Positions 49,426-60,890 of a stretch of 64,000 nt of DNA are shown here, in pieces. How positions within the stretch are numbered: position 1 is the stretch's first letter; every line of letters starts with the position of its first letter. Below the pieces are notes generated by a model. The model was given only the letters and a program-made list of their open reading frames with translations. It made no database searches and was not told where the DNA came from. Where the stretch lies: assembly GCA_017163975.1 (NCBI GenBank), contig JAFFSR010000004.1, positions 8,432,001-8,496,000 of the forward strand, read 5' to 3'. The translations under genes were made by a program, and so were the position numbers. Origin of the DNA: Anastatus disparis (taxonomy: Eukaryota; Arthropoda; Insecta; Hymenoptera; Eupelmidae).

Positions 49426-50163
49426 AAAAGAACATTTTAAGAATCTTTTAAGGACATGTTGAAATTAAAAAATTGAAATAGCGTAATGATCAATTTAAAT
49501 AATAATATTTTTTTCATATACTAAATGAATTATTTACATTTTGTTTCTGGTTTCATCGTTTTTAGTTATAATTATCATCAGAATATTTTTTACAAAAACC
49601 AAAACTCAGATCTGAGAGGGTTAATATCAATTGAATTTATGTACAAAAATAGAATTCCAGTATTAAAATTATTAAATGTGCTGCTTTTGGTTTATTTATT
49701 ATAATGTCACATACTTTCAAAAACAAATCTCCACGTTTATTAATAGACAAACCCTTATTTTAAGAATCTTTTACAGAGTGTTGTACCTGCATTTGAAACT
49801 ATACTTCCCTGTTATTATTTGTAAATTCATTCAAATTAATTTATATTCATAATTATTTCTAATTTGTACTTTACTTTATTCCCATATTGATCTCAAGCCA
49901 GCCATAATTCTAAGTAACTATTGCTTTGCATGTCATACATCATCCTTGCATATAGAGAGATCATCATTATGTTATAGTGCTTTCACAGTAGCGTGGATAC
50001 AAGAGTAAATTTAAATTTTTTTTTTAATACACCAGTATCTTAAGGTTCTATGTAATAATGCATTGGAAGTGTGAATGTTGTGCATGCGTGCAAGGAAAGA
50101 CCGAGCGTTCGAATGATGCACTCATGAATTCACACTATCATGTATTATAATAGAAGAGCAAGA

Positions 50164-50250
50164 TAGGGGCAACGGTAGCGCATGGGCTTAGGCTCTTGGC
50201 TCGCGCCCTAGTGGACCAGGGTTCGATTCCCCGGGAAAATTTCGAAAAAT
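50164..50250 (+). mobile_element. tRNA-like segment in left arm (mirrored at about 51600-51690)
   Basis: GGTAGCGCATGGG (A-box-like) and AGGGTTCGATTCCCC (B-box-like) are at tRNA spacing, followed within 230 bp by a long A run. This suggests a SINE captured by the foldback element before its arm was inverted. Confidence 0.5.
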
Positions 50251-50509
50251 AATTTTCGAATTTTTCTACGGGTATTAGAACCCGGAGATCACGAAAAATC
50301 AATTGAAAAGTTCGTCTGGGCAAAATTGAACTATTTTAAAAAGTTCCACTGGGCAATCATGAAAACTATAATATGTTTCAACCATGGCCTAAGGCAAAGA
50401 GCTAAAAGGCCAATTTAAATAGACGAAAAATAAGAAAAAAATGTCATCTGCATAAAAAAAAAAAAAAAAAAAAAAATAAGGAGTTCAGTGCTTCAGGTAA
50501 ACTCTAAGG

Positions 50510-51365
50510 AAGACTGAAGATACTAAGCAATAACTAAGTATCCTAGAGTAACCTTAGGTAGATTGCGAATCCTAAGTGATCACTAAGTATCCTAGGGTAA
50601 CCCTTGGGTAAACTACGGATCCTAAGCGATCACTAAGCATCCCATGGTGACCCTGAGGTAAATCCTAGGATATCTAGCTACCCTGGGGTAGATCATACGG
50701 TACCTGGCTACCTTAGGGTAGACCTTAGGATATCTGGACACCCATGGGTAGACCCCAGGGTACCCTAGGGTAGCTGGATACCCATGGGTAGACCTCAGGG
50801 TACCCTAGGGTAGCTGGATACCTGTAGGTAACCCCAGGGTACCCTAGGGTAGCTGGATACCCGTAGGTAACCCCAGGGTACCCTCGGGTAGCTGGATACC
50901 CGTAGGTAACCCCAGGGTACCCTAGGGTAGCTGGATACCCAAGGGTAACCCGAGGGTACCCTAGGATAGCTGAGGTTACCCTTGGGCATGCAGCTACCCT
51001 AGGGTACCCTGGGGTTTGCCCATGGGTATACAGCTACCCTAGGGTAGCCTGGGGTCTACCCATGGGTATCCAGATATCCCAAGGCCTACCCTAAGGTAGC
51101 CAGATCCTCTATGATCTACCCTAGGGTAGCTAGATATCCTAGGATTTACCTCAGGGTCACCATGGGATGCTAAGTGATTACTTGAGATCTACAGTCTATC
51201 CTAGGGTCACCTTAGGATGCTTAGTGATCGCTTAGGATTCGTAGTTTACCCAAGGGTTACCCTAGGATACTTAGTGATCACTTAGGATTCGCAATCTAGC
51301 TAAGGTTACCCTAGGATACTTAGTTATTGCTTAGTCTCTGCAGTCTTCCTTAGAATTTACCTGAA
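50510..51365. repeat. 40-bp satellite forming the centre of the unit D palindrome
   Basis: TAGCTGGATACCCGTAGGTA with CCCAGGGTACCCTAGGG repeats every 39-40 bp (50771, 50811, 50850...). The orientation inverts near 50990, and monomers degrade outward to AACTAAGTATCCTAG. Confidence 0.85.
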
Positions 51366-52353
51366 GCACTGAACTCCTTGTTTTTTTTTTTTTTTTTTTT
51401 TTTTTATGCAGATGACATTTTTCTCTTATTTTTCGTCTATTTAAATTGGCCTTTTAGCTCTTTGCCTTAGGCCATGGTTGAAACATATTATAGTTTTCAT
51501 GATTGCCCAGTGGAACTTTTTAAAATAGTTCAATTTTGCCCAGACGAACTTTTCAATTGATTTTTCGTGATCTCCGGGTTCTAATACCCGTAGAAAAATT
51601 CGAAAATTATTTTTCGAAATTTTCCCGGGGAATCGAACCCTGGTCCACTAGGGCGCGAGCCAAGAGCCTAAGCCCATGCGCTACCGTTGCCCCTATCTTG
51701 CTCTTCTATTATAATACATGATAGAGTGAATTCATGAGTGCATCATTCGAACGCTCGGTCTTTCCTTGCACGCATGCACAACATTCACACTTTCAATGCA
51801 TTATTACATGGAACCTTGAGATACTGGTGTATTCAACAAAAAATTTAAATTTACTCTTGTATCCACGCTACTGTGAAAGCACTATAACTTGAATGAAATT
51901 CTCAATGGATAGATCCTAAGTCGACGTTACGGGACCTTCTATAATGTTATGGGATGCATTCTATGCGACATGGGATTGCGTCAGAATCCTTTTTCATTTA
52001 CGCTGGAGTGCTCTGCAACTCATTTACGAGCCATGGGAGAAATTTTTTATTTGAATTATAATAGTTAGGATTTCGATAGGATATTATATGAGGACTTCGT
52101 TTGAAGTTTAATGCGTTAAGAGTCTTCAGAGTTCATTTTGGCGATCATATTATAATTGAAGTAGTAATCAGGAAATCAACTATTTCTTTTACATTAACTA
52201 GAATAATAAAGAATTATAATATTATCTATTTTATCATGATAAAATATTGTTTGAAGGTTACATCAATCTAATTTTTATTTTTAAACGTTTTTCCAAAGAT
52301 TTTAATAAATAATTATTTATTTAATAATATTAATTTATATGATTTTTAGTATA

Positions 52354-53199
52354 GGGTAAGTGTGCCAGTTACCGTGGGTTTAACGTAACCTCTTACAGAT
52401 TTTATCAAATTAAACAGATTTTTCTATTAATGCTTGATAACTATTGATATCAGTTATAAACGTTGAAGCATCTTTTATTTAATAAGCATGATTGATTAAT
52501 TATGTATAGAAAAATATTTGAAATATTATTAAAAATATAAGAATTGATGCATGCGTCAAATACCGTGTTGCTCAATTTTCAGATTTCTATATACCGTGTG
52601 TCAGTTTTGTCAGTAAGCAAGCCCTCAACCAAATATCGAGCGTCGAATACCGTGCATTTTTCGTCGATTTATATTTTTTTGAGGTTATGTTTTCTTCGAT
52701 GCTCACATGTTAGAGGGCACGATAACTAAGATTATACCAAAAAATTGGTTTAGTTATCGTGCACGATAATTGAATCATATGCTTAAATCTGTTCCAGTTA
52801 CTATATTTTATAAATAAATAATAACAAATAATTTAAAAACACAAATTGTAAGTTTTTTCGAAATTTGTAAGTATTTTATTATAGTAAAATACATGTACAT
52901 ATTATTAATATACATTTTTTAATACTTTCAATGATTGAATTAAACATGCAATCCTTAAGCTTTTTGATAACGCGCGCACTAAAATCGCATAAATCACGTT
53001 ACAAAAATTTCAAACATTATTTATACAATATAAAACGTCGATAAATTAAATTTTTATTTTTCTAATAGTTAAATTATACTTCAAAAATATTTAAAAAAAT
53101 TTTTTGTATTATTGATTAAGGCTTAAACCTATCTTAATGTATTAAAATATCGAAGGAGCACGGTAGTCGGGGGGGCAACGATAACTGGCACACTTACCC
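52354..53199. mobile_element. 846-bp TIR element with TA duplication, unit D
   Basis: GGGTAAGTGTGCCAGTTACC at the left pairs with the right end (ACTGGCACACTTACCC); TA flanks both sides, and unit C has the empty site AGTATATCCC. No transposase frame. Internal copies of GATAACT/AGTTATC words occur near 52725-52770. Confidence 0.8.
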
Positions 53200-53356
53200 T
53201 ATCCCAATAATACATAAATCTATATGCCCTCAGTTATAAACATATTTATTCATATATGAACATATATGATACATGATTATCCAAAAATATTAAAAGAATT
53301 GGTTCACAAAAAGCATATCTAATTATTCATGCTCATATGTTTTTATATGATCTTTC

Positions 53357-54508
53357 CCGAGTAACCTTTTCACTTCGGCGTGCAGAGGGCCCGAAGTCGG
53401 TGCCGAATCACCCTCAGTGGCACCGAAACTCTTACCGAACTGTCGCCACAGTGGCACCACATCGGCGTGAGGCGTGGCGGCGAAACGGGGCCCTGAGAGG
53501 GCAGCCGAATCTAGCTTATAAAATCATAGAATTGAACGTATAATTTATGTACAATTATTTATATAAAAAACAGCTGATTTCCAATGGTAACCGATCGATT
53601 GATTGTTCAAGCAGCTGTCTATTTTTTAATATAGTTTTCATTAGTGAAAAAATTTAAGTAACTTGAGTTATTCGAGTTGTTAGAGTAACTCGAGTTATTC
53701 AAGTGATTCGAATTATTCGAGTAATACTAGTTATTCGAGTTCATATTTTTGTCGAGTACTGATAGTTTCGAGTACTTAACTCAAACTGGAAGAAAAAATT
53801 ACTCGCGAGTACTCGACAATTGAGTACTCGCACTTGAAGGCGTACTCAAGTTTTCGTTCCAAGTACTCGAAAAAATATAAATTACTCGAATTACTCGAGT
53901 ACTCGAAAAAATTTGAATTTCTCAATTCACTTGAGTACTCGAAAAATATGAATTAATCGAATAAATCGAGTATTCGAAAAAATATAAATTACTTGAGTAT
54001 TCGAAAAATATGAATTACTCGAGTACTCGAGAAAATATAAATTACTCGACAAAATATGAAGAACTTGAGTTACTCGAATAACAAATTAATTTATCAATTA
54101 TATTATCTGTGGTAATTAGTTCTCATTTCCACGAGAATAATCAGTTTTTTATTATGTTTTTATCATTTGGTTTTAGGTTGTATTTGTCCGTGTATTCGGG
54201 CGGGATTTCGAAATTAATTATTAACGAGTTCAGGTCGAGTCCAAAGAAAATCATTTTTATTAATTCAATCACTCATTTTTAATTTTCAATTAAAAAAAAG
54301 TTTTACCATAGCATGAAAATACAATAAAGAATATTTCGAGGTTATGTAAGATACACATCGATATTATGACAAAATCTATACGATTTTCGGCTGGCCATCA
54401 TAGGACCACGCTCGCCACCACGCCTCACCCATTCGGTGGCCCGACTTCGGCAGCCGAAGGTGGCCCAACTGAGAGAAGTTGGTTGCCGTAATAAAAAGGT
54501 TACTCGGG
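53357..54508. mobile_element. 1.15 kb TIR element with TTC duplication, unit D
   Basis: CCGAGTAACCTTTT at the left, AAAAGGTTACTCGG at the right, TTC on both sides (53354-53356, 54509-54511); the other units have GATCTTTCATAC uninterrupted. The ends are GC-rich (CCGAAGTCGG words) and the core (53660-54090) is a degenerate array of CTCGAGTAATTCGAGT-type words. A three-base duplication would fit Harbinger-like elements, but no transposase is present. Confidence 0.75.
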
Positions 54509-54678
54509 TTCATACAATAAATCAGATATGATTATTTATCAAGCATTTTATTTTTATTTTTTACAGTCGAATAAAATATATTAAATTTTAATATAAATTT
54601 TTATACATCCAAAATCAGTTTTATGTATATATAAAATTTAATATTTTAATTATATCATGAAAATTCGGAACATAATTT

Positions 54679-54687
<9 letters not shown>

Positions 54688-54752
<65 letters not shown>
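54688..54752. repeat. (TA)n microsatellite
   Basis: Long TA run in the unit D tail; much shorter at the same place in A, B and C. Confidence 0.95.
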
Positions 54753-54757
<5 letters not shown>

Positions 54758-54958
54758 GATTATAACATTCTATATGTTAATTTTAAAAATATTTTGTTTA
54801 TATATCGTCGATTTTAAAAGTACACAAAAATTTCAAAGTTACAGAAAATTTTTTACAGCATAGTAATTCATAGAGCACATTGTGCGCCTGGTAATATTTA
54901 TTTTTAAGTTTATTATAATTCATTAAAATATTTCAATTTCTAATATAAAAATAAAAAA

Positions 54959-55673
54959 ACTAGTGTGGCAGTCTTTGGGACTGGCCGACAGAAGTGAAAC
55001 TTCTTTACGAAATCATAGAACTCGTAAATGTTTATTTAAGTTCTATCACTGTTTCATTTAATTTTAAAATAATTTTAAAACTAAATAAAACTAAATTAAA
55101 ATAATTTAGTTTATTCAAAGAATTAATTTTTTTTAATTTCAAATCAGATAGTGTATGAAATTTTTGTTAATAATATTTATTTTACAAAAATACAATAATA
55201 GTTTAATTTTCTTCACAATTGTCAAAACTATTATCATTTGTAGCAAGAGTAATGTTTGAAATGTTTGGCTTATGATAACGTCAATAAGAAACGTTTGCTA
55301 GCACGTGCACGTTTAAACAATGTAGGGAAGAGAGGGGGTTATCATCGAACATTATAGAGAAAGAAAGAAAAAGACGAAAACGCGCGCTATTGCTTTCTTT
55401 ATTTATTCAGATTCAGATATTTGTATTGCACACATATAGTATGCATACTATATCTGTGCGTTTGACATCAAGTCAGTCCCGTGAATTTTTCTTTATACGT
55501 ATTTAGTACCTTGATTTGCATATAGGAGGCGTGGACGCTCCACCTATATATATACACTTCCGTTTCATTAGTTCCGTTGCATGTACCGTCATGAAATCAA
55601 TTCACTCCCGTATAATTTTTTTTATATGTCTCTTATGGGAAGTGTATACCGTCGGTAAAGAAGTTTCACTTCT
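54959..55673. mobile_element. Unit D-specific 0.7 kb element (AGAAGTGAAACTTC ends)
   Basis: Units B and C run straight through here (AATAAAAAAGTACAAAATTT). AGAAGTGAAACTTCTTTAC at 54989-55007 is mirrored by GTAAAGAAGTTTCACTTCT at 55655-55673. About 30 further bases lie outside the left repeat, so the exact left limit is unclear. No transposase seen. Confidence 0.65.
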
Positions 55674-57122
55674 AAAAGTACAAAATTTTCGTGTAGCGGT
55701 CGTGATTAATGAACGAATTTTATTTGTCATATTATACAATAATATCTCATAAATTATAATACAAAATATTAATTGTAGAAAAATTTTCGAAACAAATTAA
55801 ATTAAATTTTATTTTTGGTGTCACAATGAAGTTACATATGTCTTATGAATTGAAGAACAAAATTATTTATTATAGTGATGGTAATATTTCAATTAAAATA
55901 TGATAATATTCAAATAATTCTAAAATCGCATTAATTAATTTTAAGAAAATTTATTAATTTCAATAATTGCAATCACATTTTATTTTATGATTAATTTATA
56001 TATAAAGAAGTCATTATAGAAGTCATTATAGATGTTTCTTTTTTAATTTTTAATCTGAAATTTTTATTATTTTTCCTTTTAAAAAAATACACGAATATTT
56101 TTTTTATTATGATACTTAATGTGCATAACTCTTATCTAGAAAGTCATTCTTGATTGAAAAAACCAGTTTGAGATTATCTGTTTTTAATAGTTATTCTAAG
56201 CAATATTTAGGATTTATCAGCATAAAATGAATTTTTGACACATCGTGCGTAAAATTGCATATAATGAAACGCAACCAAATTCTTGATTTGCAATTTTAAA
56301 CAATCGGTGTCAAAACTATTTTTTTTTTAGTGCATATCAATCGCATGGATATTTATAATTTAACGCACTAATATCGAAAAGTACTATTTTCTAGTCTTAC
56401 AAGTTTTCTTTTTTTTTTTCATTTTACACAAACTTTTGACAAAAACTTTATAAGAGTATAATTTCGATAGAGCGAAACAATAAAATATCAGAATAATGGC
56501 AATTTTATTCTAAATTTTTTTATGGATTAATTAAATATTAATTTTAAAGAAAAATGTACGGTATGAAAAAAATGTCTTTTATAATCTACAACTTTTATTT
56601 TATACTTCGTTTTAAATAATTAACTTTTTTTTTTAATTTGTAGCCGTTAAATCATTTTCTGATTTCTAAAAGTATTGTCTTTTTATTCCAAAGAAATTGA
56701 TGAAAATGGCGCCATATAAAAAAAAGTGGCGAAAACAACACCATTTGAAATCAATTGTCGAAAAAGGCGCTAAAGAATTAAATAATAGCTTAAATAATAA
56801 CTTTTTTTAATTTGAATAAATAAACTTTCATAATTGACTAAATATTTGTGATTAAAAAAAATGAAGCCATTTGTTTTTTAAATAAATGATTTAGTTCACA
56901 CAACAAATTTATTATTTGGATTAAATAATTGCCATTTAAATGAAAGAAATGGGAATTTGAGTAAACAGTTTTCTGATTTTGACTATAATTGATTTGATTT
57001 ACCAAAAATTTATGTAAATCAAATAAATACTTATTCAATTCAAATAAATAATAGTTAAATATGTGTATCTATTTGAATCAAAAACATTTTTTTTACTTTA
57101 TGTTAAAACTAAATTACCCAAG

Positions 57123-57306
57123 AGTCGGTCTGTGGCTCATTCGGTAGAGCGTTGGATTAGTAATCTCGAGGTTCCGAGTTCGAATCCCGCTCTCGGCCGA
57201 TTGATACAAGCACCACTGTACGTTACATGTGCTTTGTTCACAAATACACTTACGAGCTCTGTCGCTGATTAGCATAGCAATAATAGCATAGCATAAATAT
57301 AGCGAC

Positions 57307-57337
<31 letters not shown>
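57123..57337 (+). mobile_element. Intact tRNA-Thr-like SINE inserted at the stop codon of gene E
   Basis: The head folds like a tRNA: GTGGCTCATTCGGTAGAGCG, an anticodon loop TTAGTAA (anticodon AGT, Thr), then GAGTTCGAATCCCGCTC. The tail ends in 27 A. A 12-bp target duplication AAATTACCCAAG flanks it (57111-57122 and 57335-57346). It is the young member of the family whose remnants are at 7281, 17935, 33345 and 49235. Confidence 0.9.
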
Positions 57338-57339
<2 letters not shown>

Positions 57340-60300
57340 ACCCAAGAATAGGCTTTCTGTTACTATAGGGTCCTATAGAAGGTATTTCTTTCTTGGTTTT
57401 AATATCCATTGCTTTGCGTAAATAGGACATGTCGTAAAAGCGTCTTGATATTATAAAAAGTAATGCAATTGTTAAGTTCAAGAAAAATTCTATCCCGGTG
57501 AACATATACCATTCACGATTATTTTTACAATAAAATATCTCGATTAATTTTTTAACAACAGATAATTGATGATTATTGTAAAGACAATTTATAGCGAGAC
57601 CAACCCCTATAGCAATCATTGTCCCGAAAAATGAGTCAACAAAAGCATAGTTGATAACACACCTGAAAGAAATCATCACAATTAATTCGAATAAAAAGCC
57701 TTATTATATTATTAAAAAATAATTATTAGTTCATGGATGAAAACTTTCATTTTTTTCTTATAAATATTAAAGTTATTTGAATGAAAAAAAGAGTATTAAA
57801 AATTTTGAACAGATATATGACAATAATAATAAAAATAAAATAAAGAAAAAGATAAAGTATTACATAATATATAATGAAAAACAAAAATGAAAAGCAAATT
57901 CTGAACACATTCAACTTTTGTTTTAGCATATGATTTTTTACAAGAATGTTGATATTCTTAGGCAAATATAACTGATATTAGCTTTAATATCGATCCTTTA
58001 TATGAACTGTTTACTACCCAGAAAAATAGCCTGCATCTTAGATGGATTGAAATTTAGGTCATTCTCTGATGCCCACTTCAAAACCAAATCAAACTCAACA
58101 TTCATCAACTTAATCTCATGTAAAAGATTAGCAGGGCCAAAAGAATAATGAAGGAGAGAGAGAATGTATATATGAGAGTAAAAGAGTATACTGATACATG
58201 TATATGCGTGCAAGTGAGAGCGGCCTTAGTATACCCGAAACAGAAAAAAGGGCCTAAAAGAGCGAGTGAGTTCAAACTAAAGGGAGCTTGACCCGAATAA
58301 ATATCATATATCTCTTATTATAAAATTTTTTTTCATTATGTAATTCTAATATAAATATAAAAATAATATGTAAATTATTATTTTAATTTTTCTCACCTGA
58401 TTAAATTTATGGTAGAAATGTCTTCCATTATCACCATATGTTCCTTTCTAGCAATCAACATCAGACCGGAAATCGTGAAAAATATAAGTAAAAATATTGC
58501 GCTCAAAGACATTATAATTATAATAGTCAAATTTACTGAATCTAGTAATACAGAGAATCCCGTCCCAAAGACAATTCCAGATGGAATTAGTACAACACTA
58601 ATTACTGATACAATAGTTCGTAGAAACCTGAAAGTGGAATCAAATAAAATAATTACACGGGAAACATTTCGCACGTACATCGACGGTGACTAGGTTGTGC
58701 GGCACGATGCCGGCAATAGATTTCAGGTGTCGAGATGGCGTGACAGTCAAAGCTATAGCAACGCACGCTTAACATATATGACTCTGCCTTGTTTTACACA
58801 GTAGCGCCCCTCGTGCGCCTCGAGGCAAGCGTTGACATTCTACAGAGATAGCCACTGTGACGAAGTAACATCGGCACCGTATTTTTCGGTGCCGATGCAG
58901 CAGACGCACAATGTCTCACAAGCACACTTCCTTAACGTGCCAAATGTTTTCCGTGATGTAATTCGTGTCTTTTGACTTTTTGAAAGCTTATTTTATTACC
59001 CGGAATTATTTGTTGTTTCAATATCTGTGTTTTTAAAGTCAAATTTATATGTTGCCCACGGCAAAATAGATAAAATCGGCATATATGGAAGAAAAATTAC
59101 TATTATTATAGATAACACAACTTCCGGCTTATCTGTTGGTACTTTTTTGATTTTAGGAAATATAAAATTCACAACCATGAAGGTTACAACTATTACTTGT
59201 GCACAGAGGTAAACTACTATAGTTAATCTAAGATAATTAAGAAATTTGTGACCACTAAGTGCATAAAACGTAGTTAAAACCCATGTTACAGATAATGAGA
59301 AATTTATATGCAAGTTATTGCTCAAATCAGGTGATAAATATTTGAAAATAAAAAATTTTTCAACTTCTATATCAGCTTCCTTGAAGTATTTAACTATTGC
59401 TTTTGCATCTATTTCTTCCAAGAATCGCTTAAGTGGATTTTCAGAGCCAGAATCATTTGGTTGTACGTTAACTAAAAAAAAAACATTAACTTTAGCTTAT
59501 TTCATAATTAATGTTAGAACAAAATTTATAATAAAATATAACTCACCATAAATAATTAATCCTAACCAAGTTAACGTTACACAAAAAAGAATAGTTATAC
59601 ATACAATACTGAATAAGTAACTTTTGAAGCTATTCTCAGTATATTTTATGGAATACTTTATGGGATTCTCTGTAGAATAGTTTGAGCTGTCTTCTACAGA
59701 ATTCTGTTTTATTTTTAAAAATTTCTTCAAATCTGTAATAGAAATCATTTTATTTTAGGTGATGTGATGATTTATATATAGTTAACAACATTGTAATTTC
59801 CCTAATTTTTAATATTTATTCAAAATTTTTTCTAAATATCTGTATATTATGCTTTTTATTATTTAAAATGAAAGACTTTAATATATAAATACTTTAGAAA
59901 ACTTGAGATCAAAATTTTGGAAAACTCTAATGTCAGTATTTTAAACTACTTTAATCATTGCATAAAATAAATCTTAAATTTAATACATATTTCTAAAATA
60001 ATATAATGTATGCTATTTATTTTCGAAAATCATTTATTATGCATAAAAATATACGAAAATTAATTATGTTAGTTTGGAAATTTAAAGTAATAACCACTTA
60101 CAAGGAGAGTGTCAGGGTATTGGGTCGTCGATTTTGCTAAAATTTTGGAAGATGGTTTTGGATGGAGAAATATGATAAAAGCCAAAGTACTAGATCCTAA
60201 GGCTCAATATTTCCCTCGTTACAGGCAATCAAAGAATGTCATTATAAAAGTTACTAGATTTTCAAACGCTTATAATTTTTTAGTATTAATAGCAAGAAGC

Positions 60301-60537
60301 TTAAACTGTTTTTGTATGAAAACTTAGCTTAAATCCTTTTGGTATAATACTGTAAATTAAAAAATTACGACCAATATCAAACTTCATTGATGATGAAAAT
60401 AACATTGAAACTTTTTATTTTTTTTAATATACATTTTACTGAACAAATATAAAAATGATCATGAATTAATTTTAAAACACTTTAAAATATAATATGCTAA
60501 TTTGTTTATTAAATACATCAAAACACTCACTTTGCAT
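57338..60537 (-). CDS. Multi-pass membrane protein, array copy E (5 exons)
   Basis: Exons in coding order: 60531-60537, 59547-59732, 59000-59471, 58397-58627, 57338-57662; total 1221 nt, 406 residues. Start exon ATG CAA A|GTGAGT as in B; an alternative ATG is at 59746-59748. Exons 4 and 5 are almost identical to copy B, whereas exon 3 is a mosaic of A-like and B-like residues. Intron 2-3 equivalents are normal except the one between exons 3 and 4, enlarged from 71 to 371 nt by a MITE. The coding end is intact, but the SINE now begins immediately after the stop codon, replacing the usual 3' flank. FFxNL carries Leu. Function unknown. Confidence 0.7.
57998..58213 (-). mobile_element. LINE reverse-transcriptase remnant in the last intron of gene E
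   Basis: Same 71-codon fragment as in B and C, with KWASENDL and NPSKMQAIFLGS. Confidence 0.6.
58656..58955. mobile_element. 300-bp GC-rich MITE next to a splice acceptor of gene E
   Basis: CACGGGAAACATTTCGCACG at the left pairs with the right end (CGTGCCAAATGTTTTCCGTG). Units B, C and D have the uninterrupted AATTATGTAATTCGTG. The base composition is far more GC-rich than the surroundings. It ends 28 nt upstream of the acceptor of the fourth coding exon. Confidence 0.85.
60094..60340. mobile_element. Foldback MITE, truncated copy E
   Basis: Left half of the element seen complete at 13123-13686; the right half was removed by the 1.6 kb deletion in unit E. Confidence 0.7.
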
Positions 60538-60890
60538 TGTATCGGGAGCAAACGCTAGGTTTGTTTACAAAAAATGAACTGATCCAATTAAAAAATCAGA
60601 GCAGCTTATTTCGATCTGTTCGCAGCAGTTCCCATTTTGACCATCTCATTTAATTTACTTTGTATTTCATGGCGCCACCTGAGGTCTTGACAAAGCGAAT
60701 ATAAAAAAGGAAACCATAGTAATACTACTACATAGAAAAAAAATTTTCTATGAAAATAGATATAACACATATACACTTTAACGATTCACCCTCTCCCTAC
60801 CGAAAATTCGTAGCTACACCTCTGTCTATATTCTGAGACATAAATAGCCATAGGGAACTAAAGAGATTCTTTTAATGCTAGCTCATTGTT
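60531..60890 (-). promoter_or_regulatory. Initiator exon and putative promoter block, gene E
   Basis: Equivalent of 3877-4230, with intact CAGGTGGCGCC on the minus strand at about 60668-60678 and a plus-strand TATAAAAAA near 60696. 60891-61906 is the AT-rich flank shared with unit D, without a gene. Confidence 0.4.

Larger units (their letters stand above)
49975..51884. mobile_element. 1.9 kb palindromic foldback element, unit D
   Basis: The left end TAGTGCTTTCACAGTAGCGT is mirrored at the right end and flanked by TA. Each arm of about 950 bp has, from outside in: unique sequence, a tRNA-like segment, a homopolymer of 20 or more A/T, and CCTAGGGTA-type satellite. The end motif TTCACAGTAGC(G/A)TGGA is shared with the 4.4 kb palindrome of unit B, so the two belong to one family. 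No protein is encoded; the facing 61-codon frames are mirror images. Confidence 0.85.
41630..56632. repeat. Tandem segmental duplication, unit D
   Basis: Fourth unit. Private insertions are a 1.9 kb palindrome, three TIR elements in the tail, and a long (TA)n run. Positions 41630-42116 are the AT-rich 3' flank of gene D, with no gene seen. Confidence 0.9.

Noticed and set aside
50138..51721. Two identical 61-codon frames (MPRRTFQL...)
   Set aside because: Mirror images in the arms of the unit D palindrome, running over the tRNA-like segment; not genes.
53337..53543. 68-codon plus-strand frame with Pro/Arg-rich residues
   Set aside because: It spans the left junction of the TTC-flanked TIR element, so it is absent from all other units.
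407..60537. Identification of the array genes as odorant or gustatory receptors
   Set aside because: Size and hydrophobicity fit, but no C-terminal signature motif was seen and the intron phases do not match what I know of those families; left as unknown.
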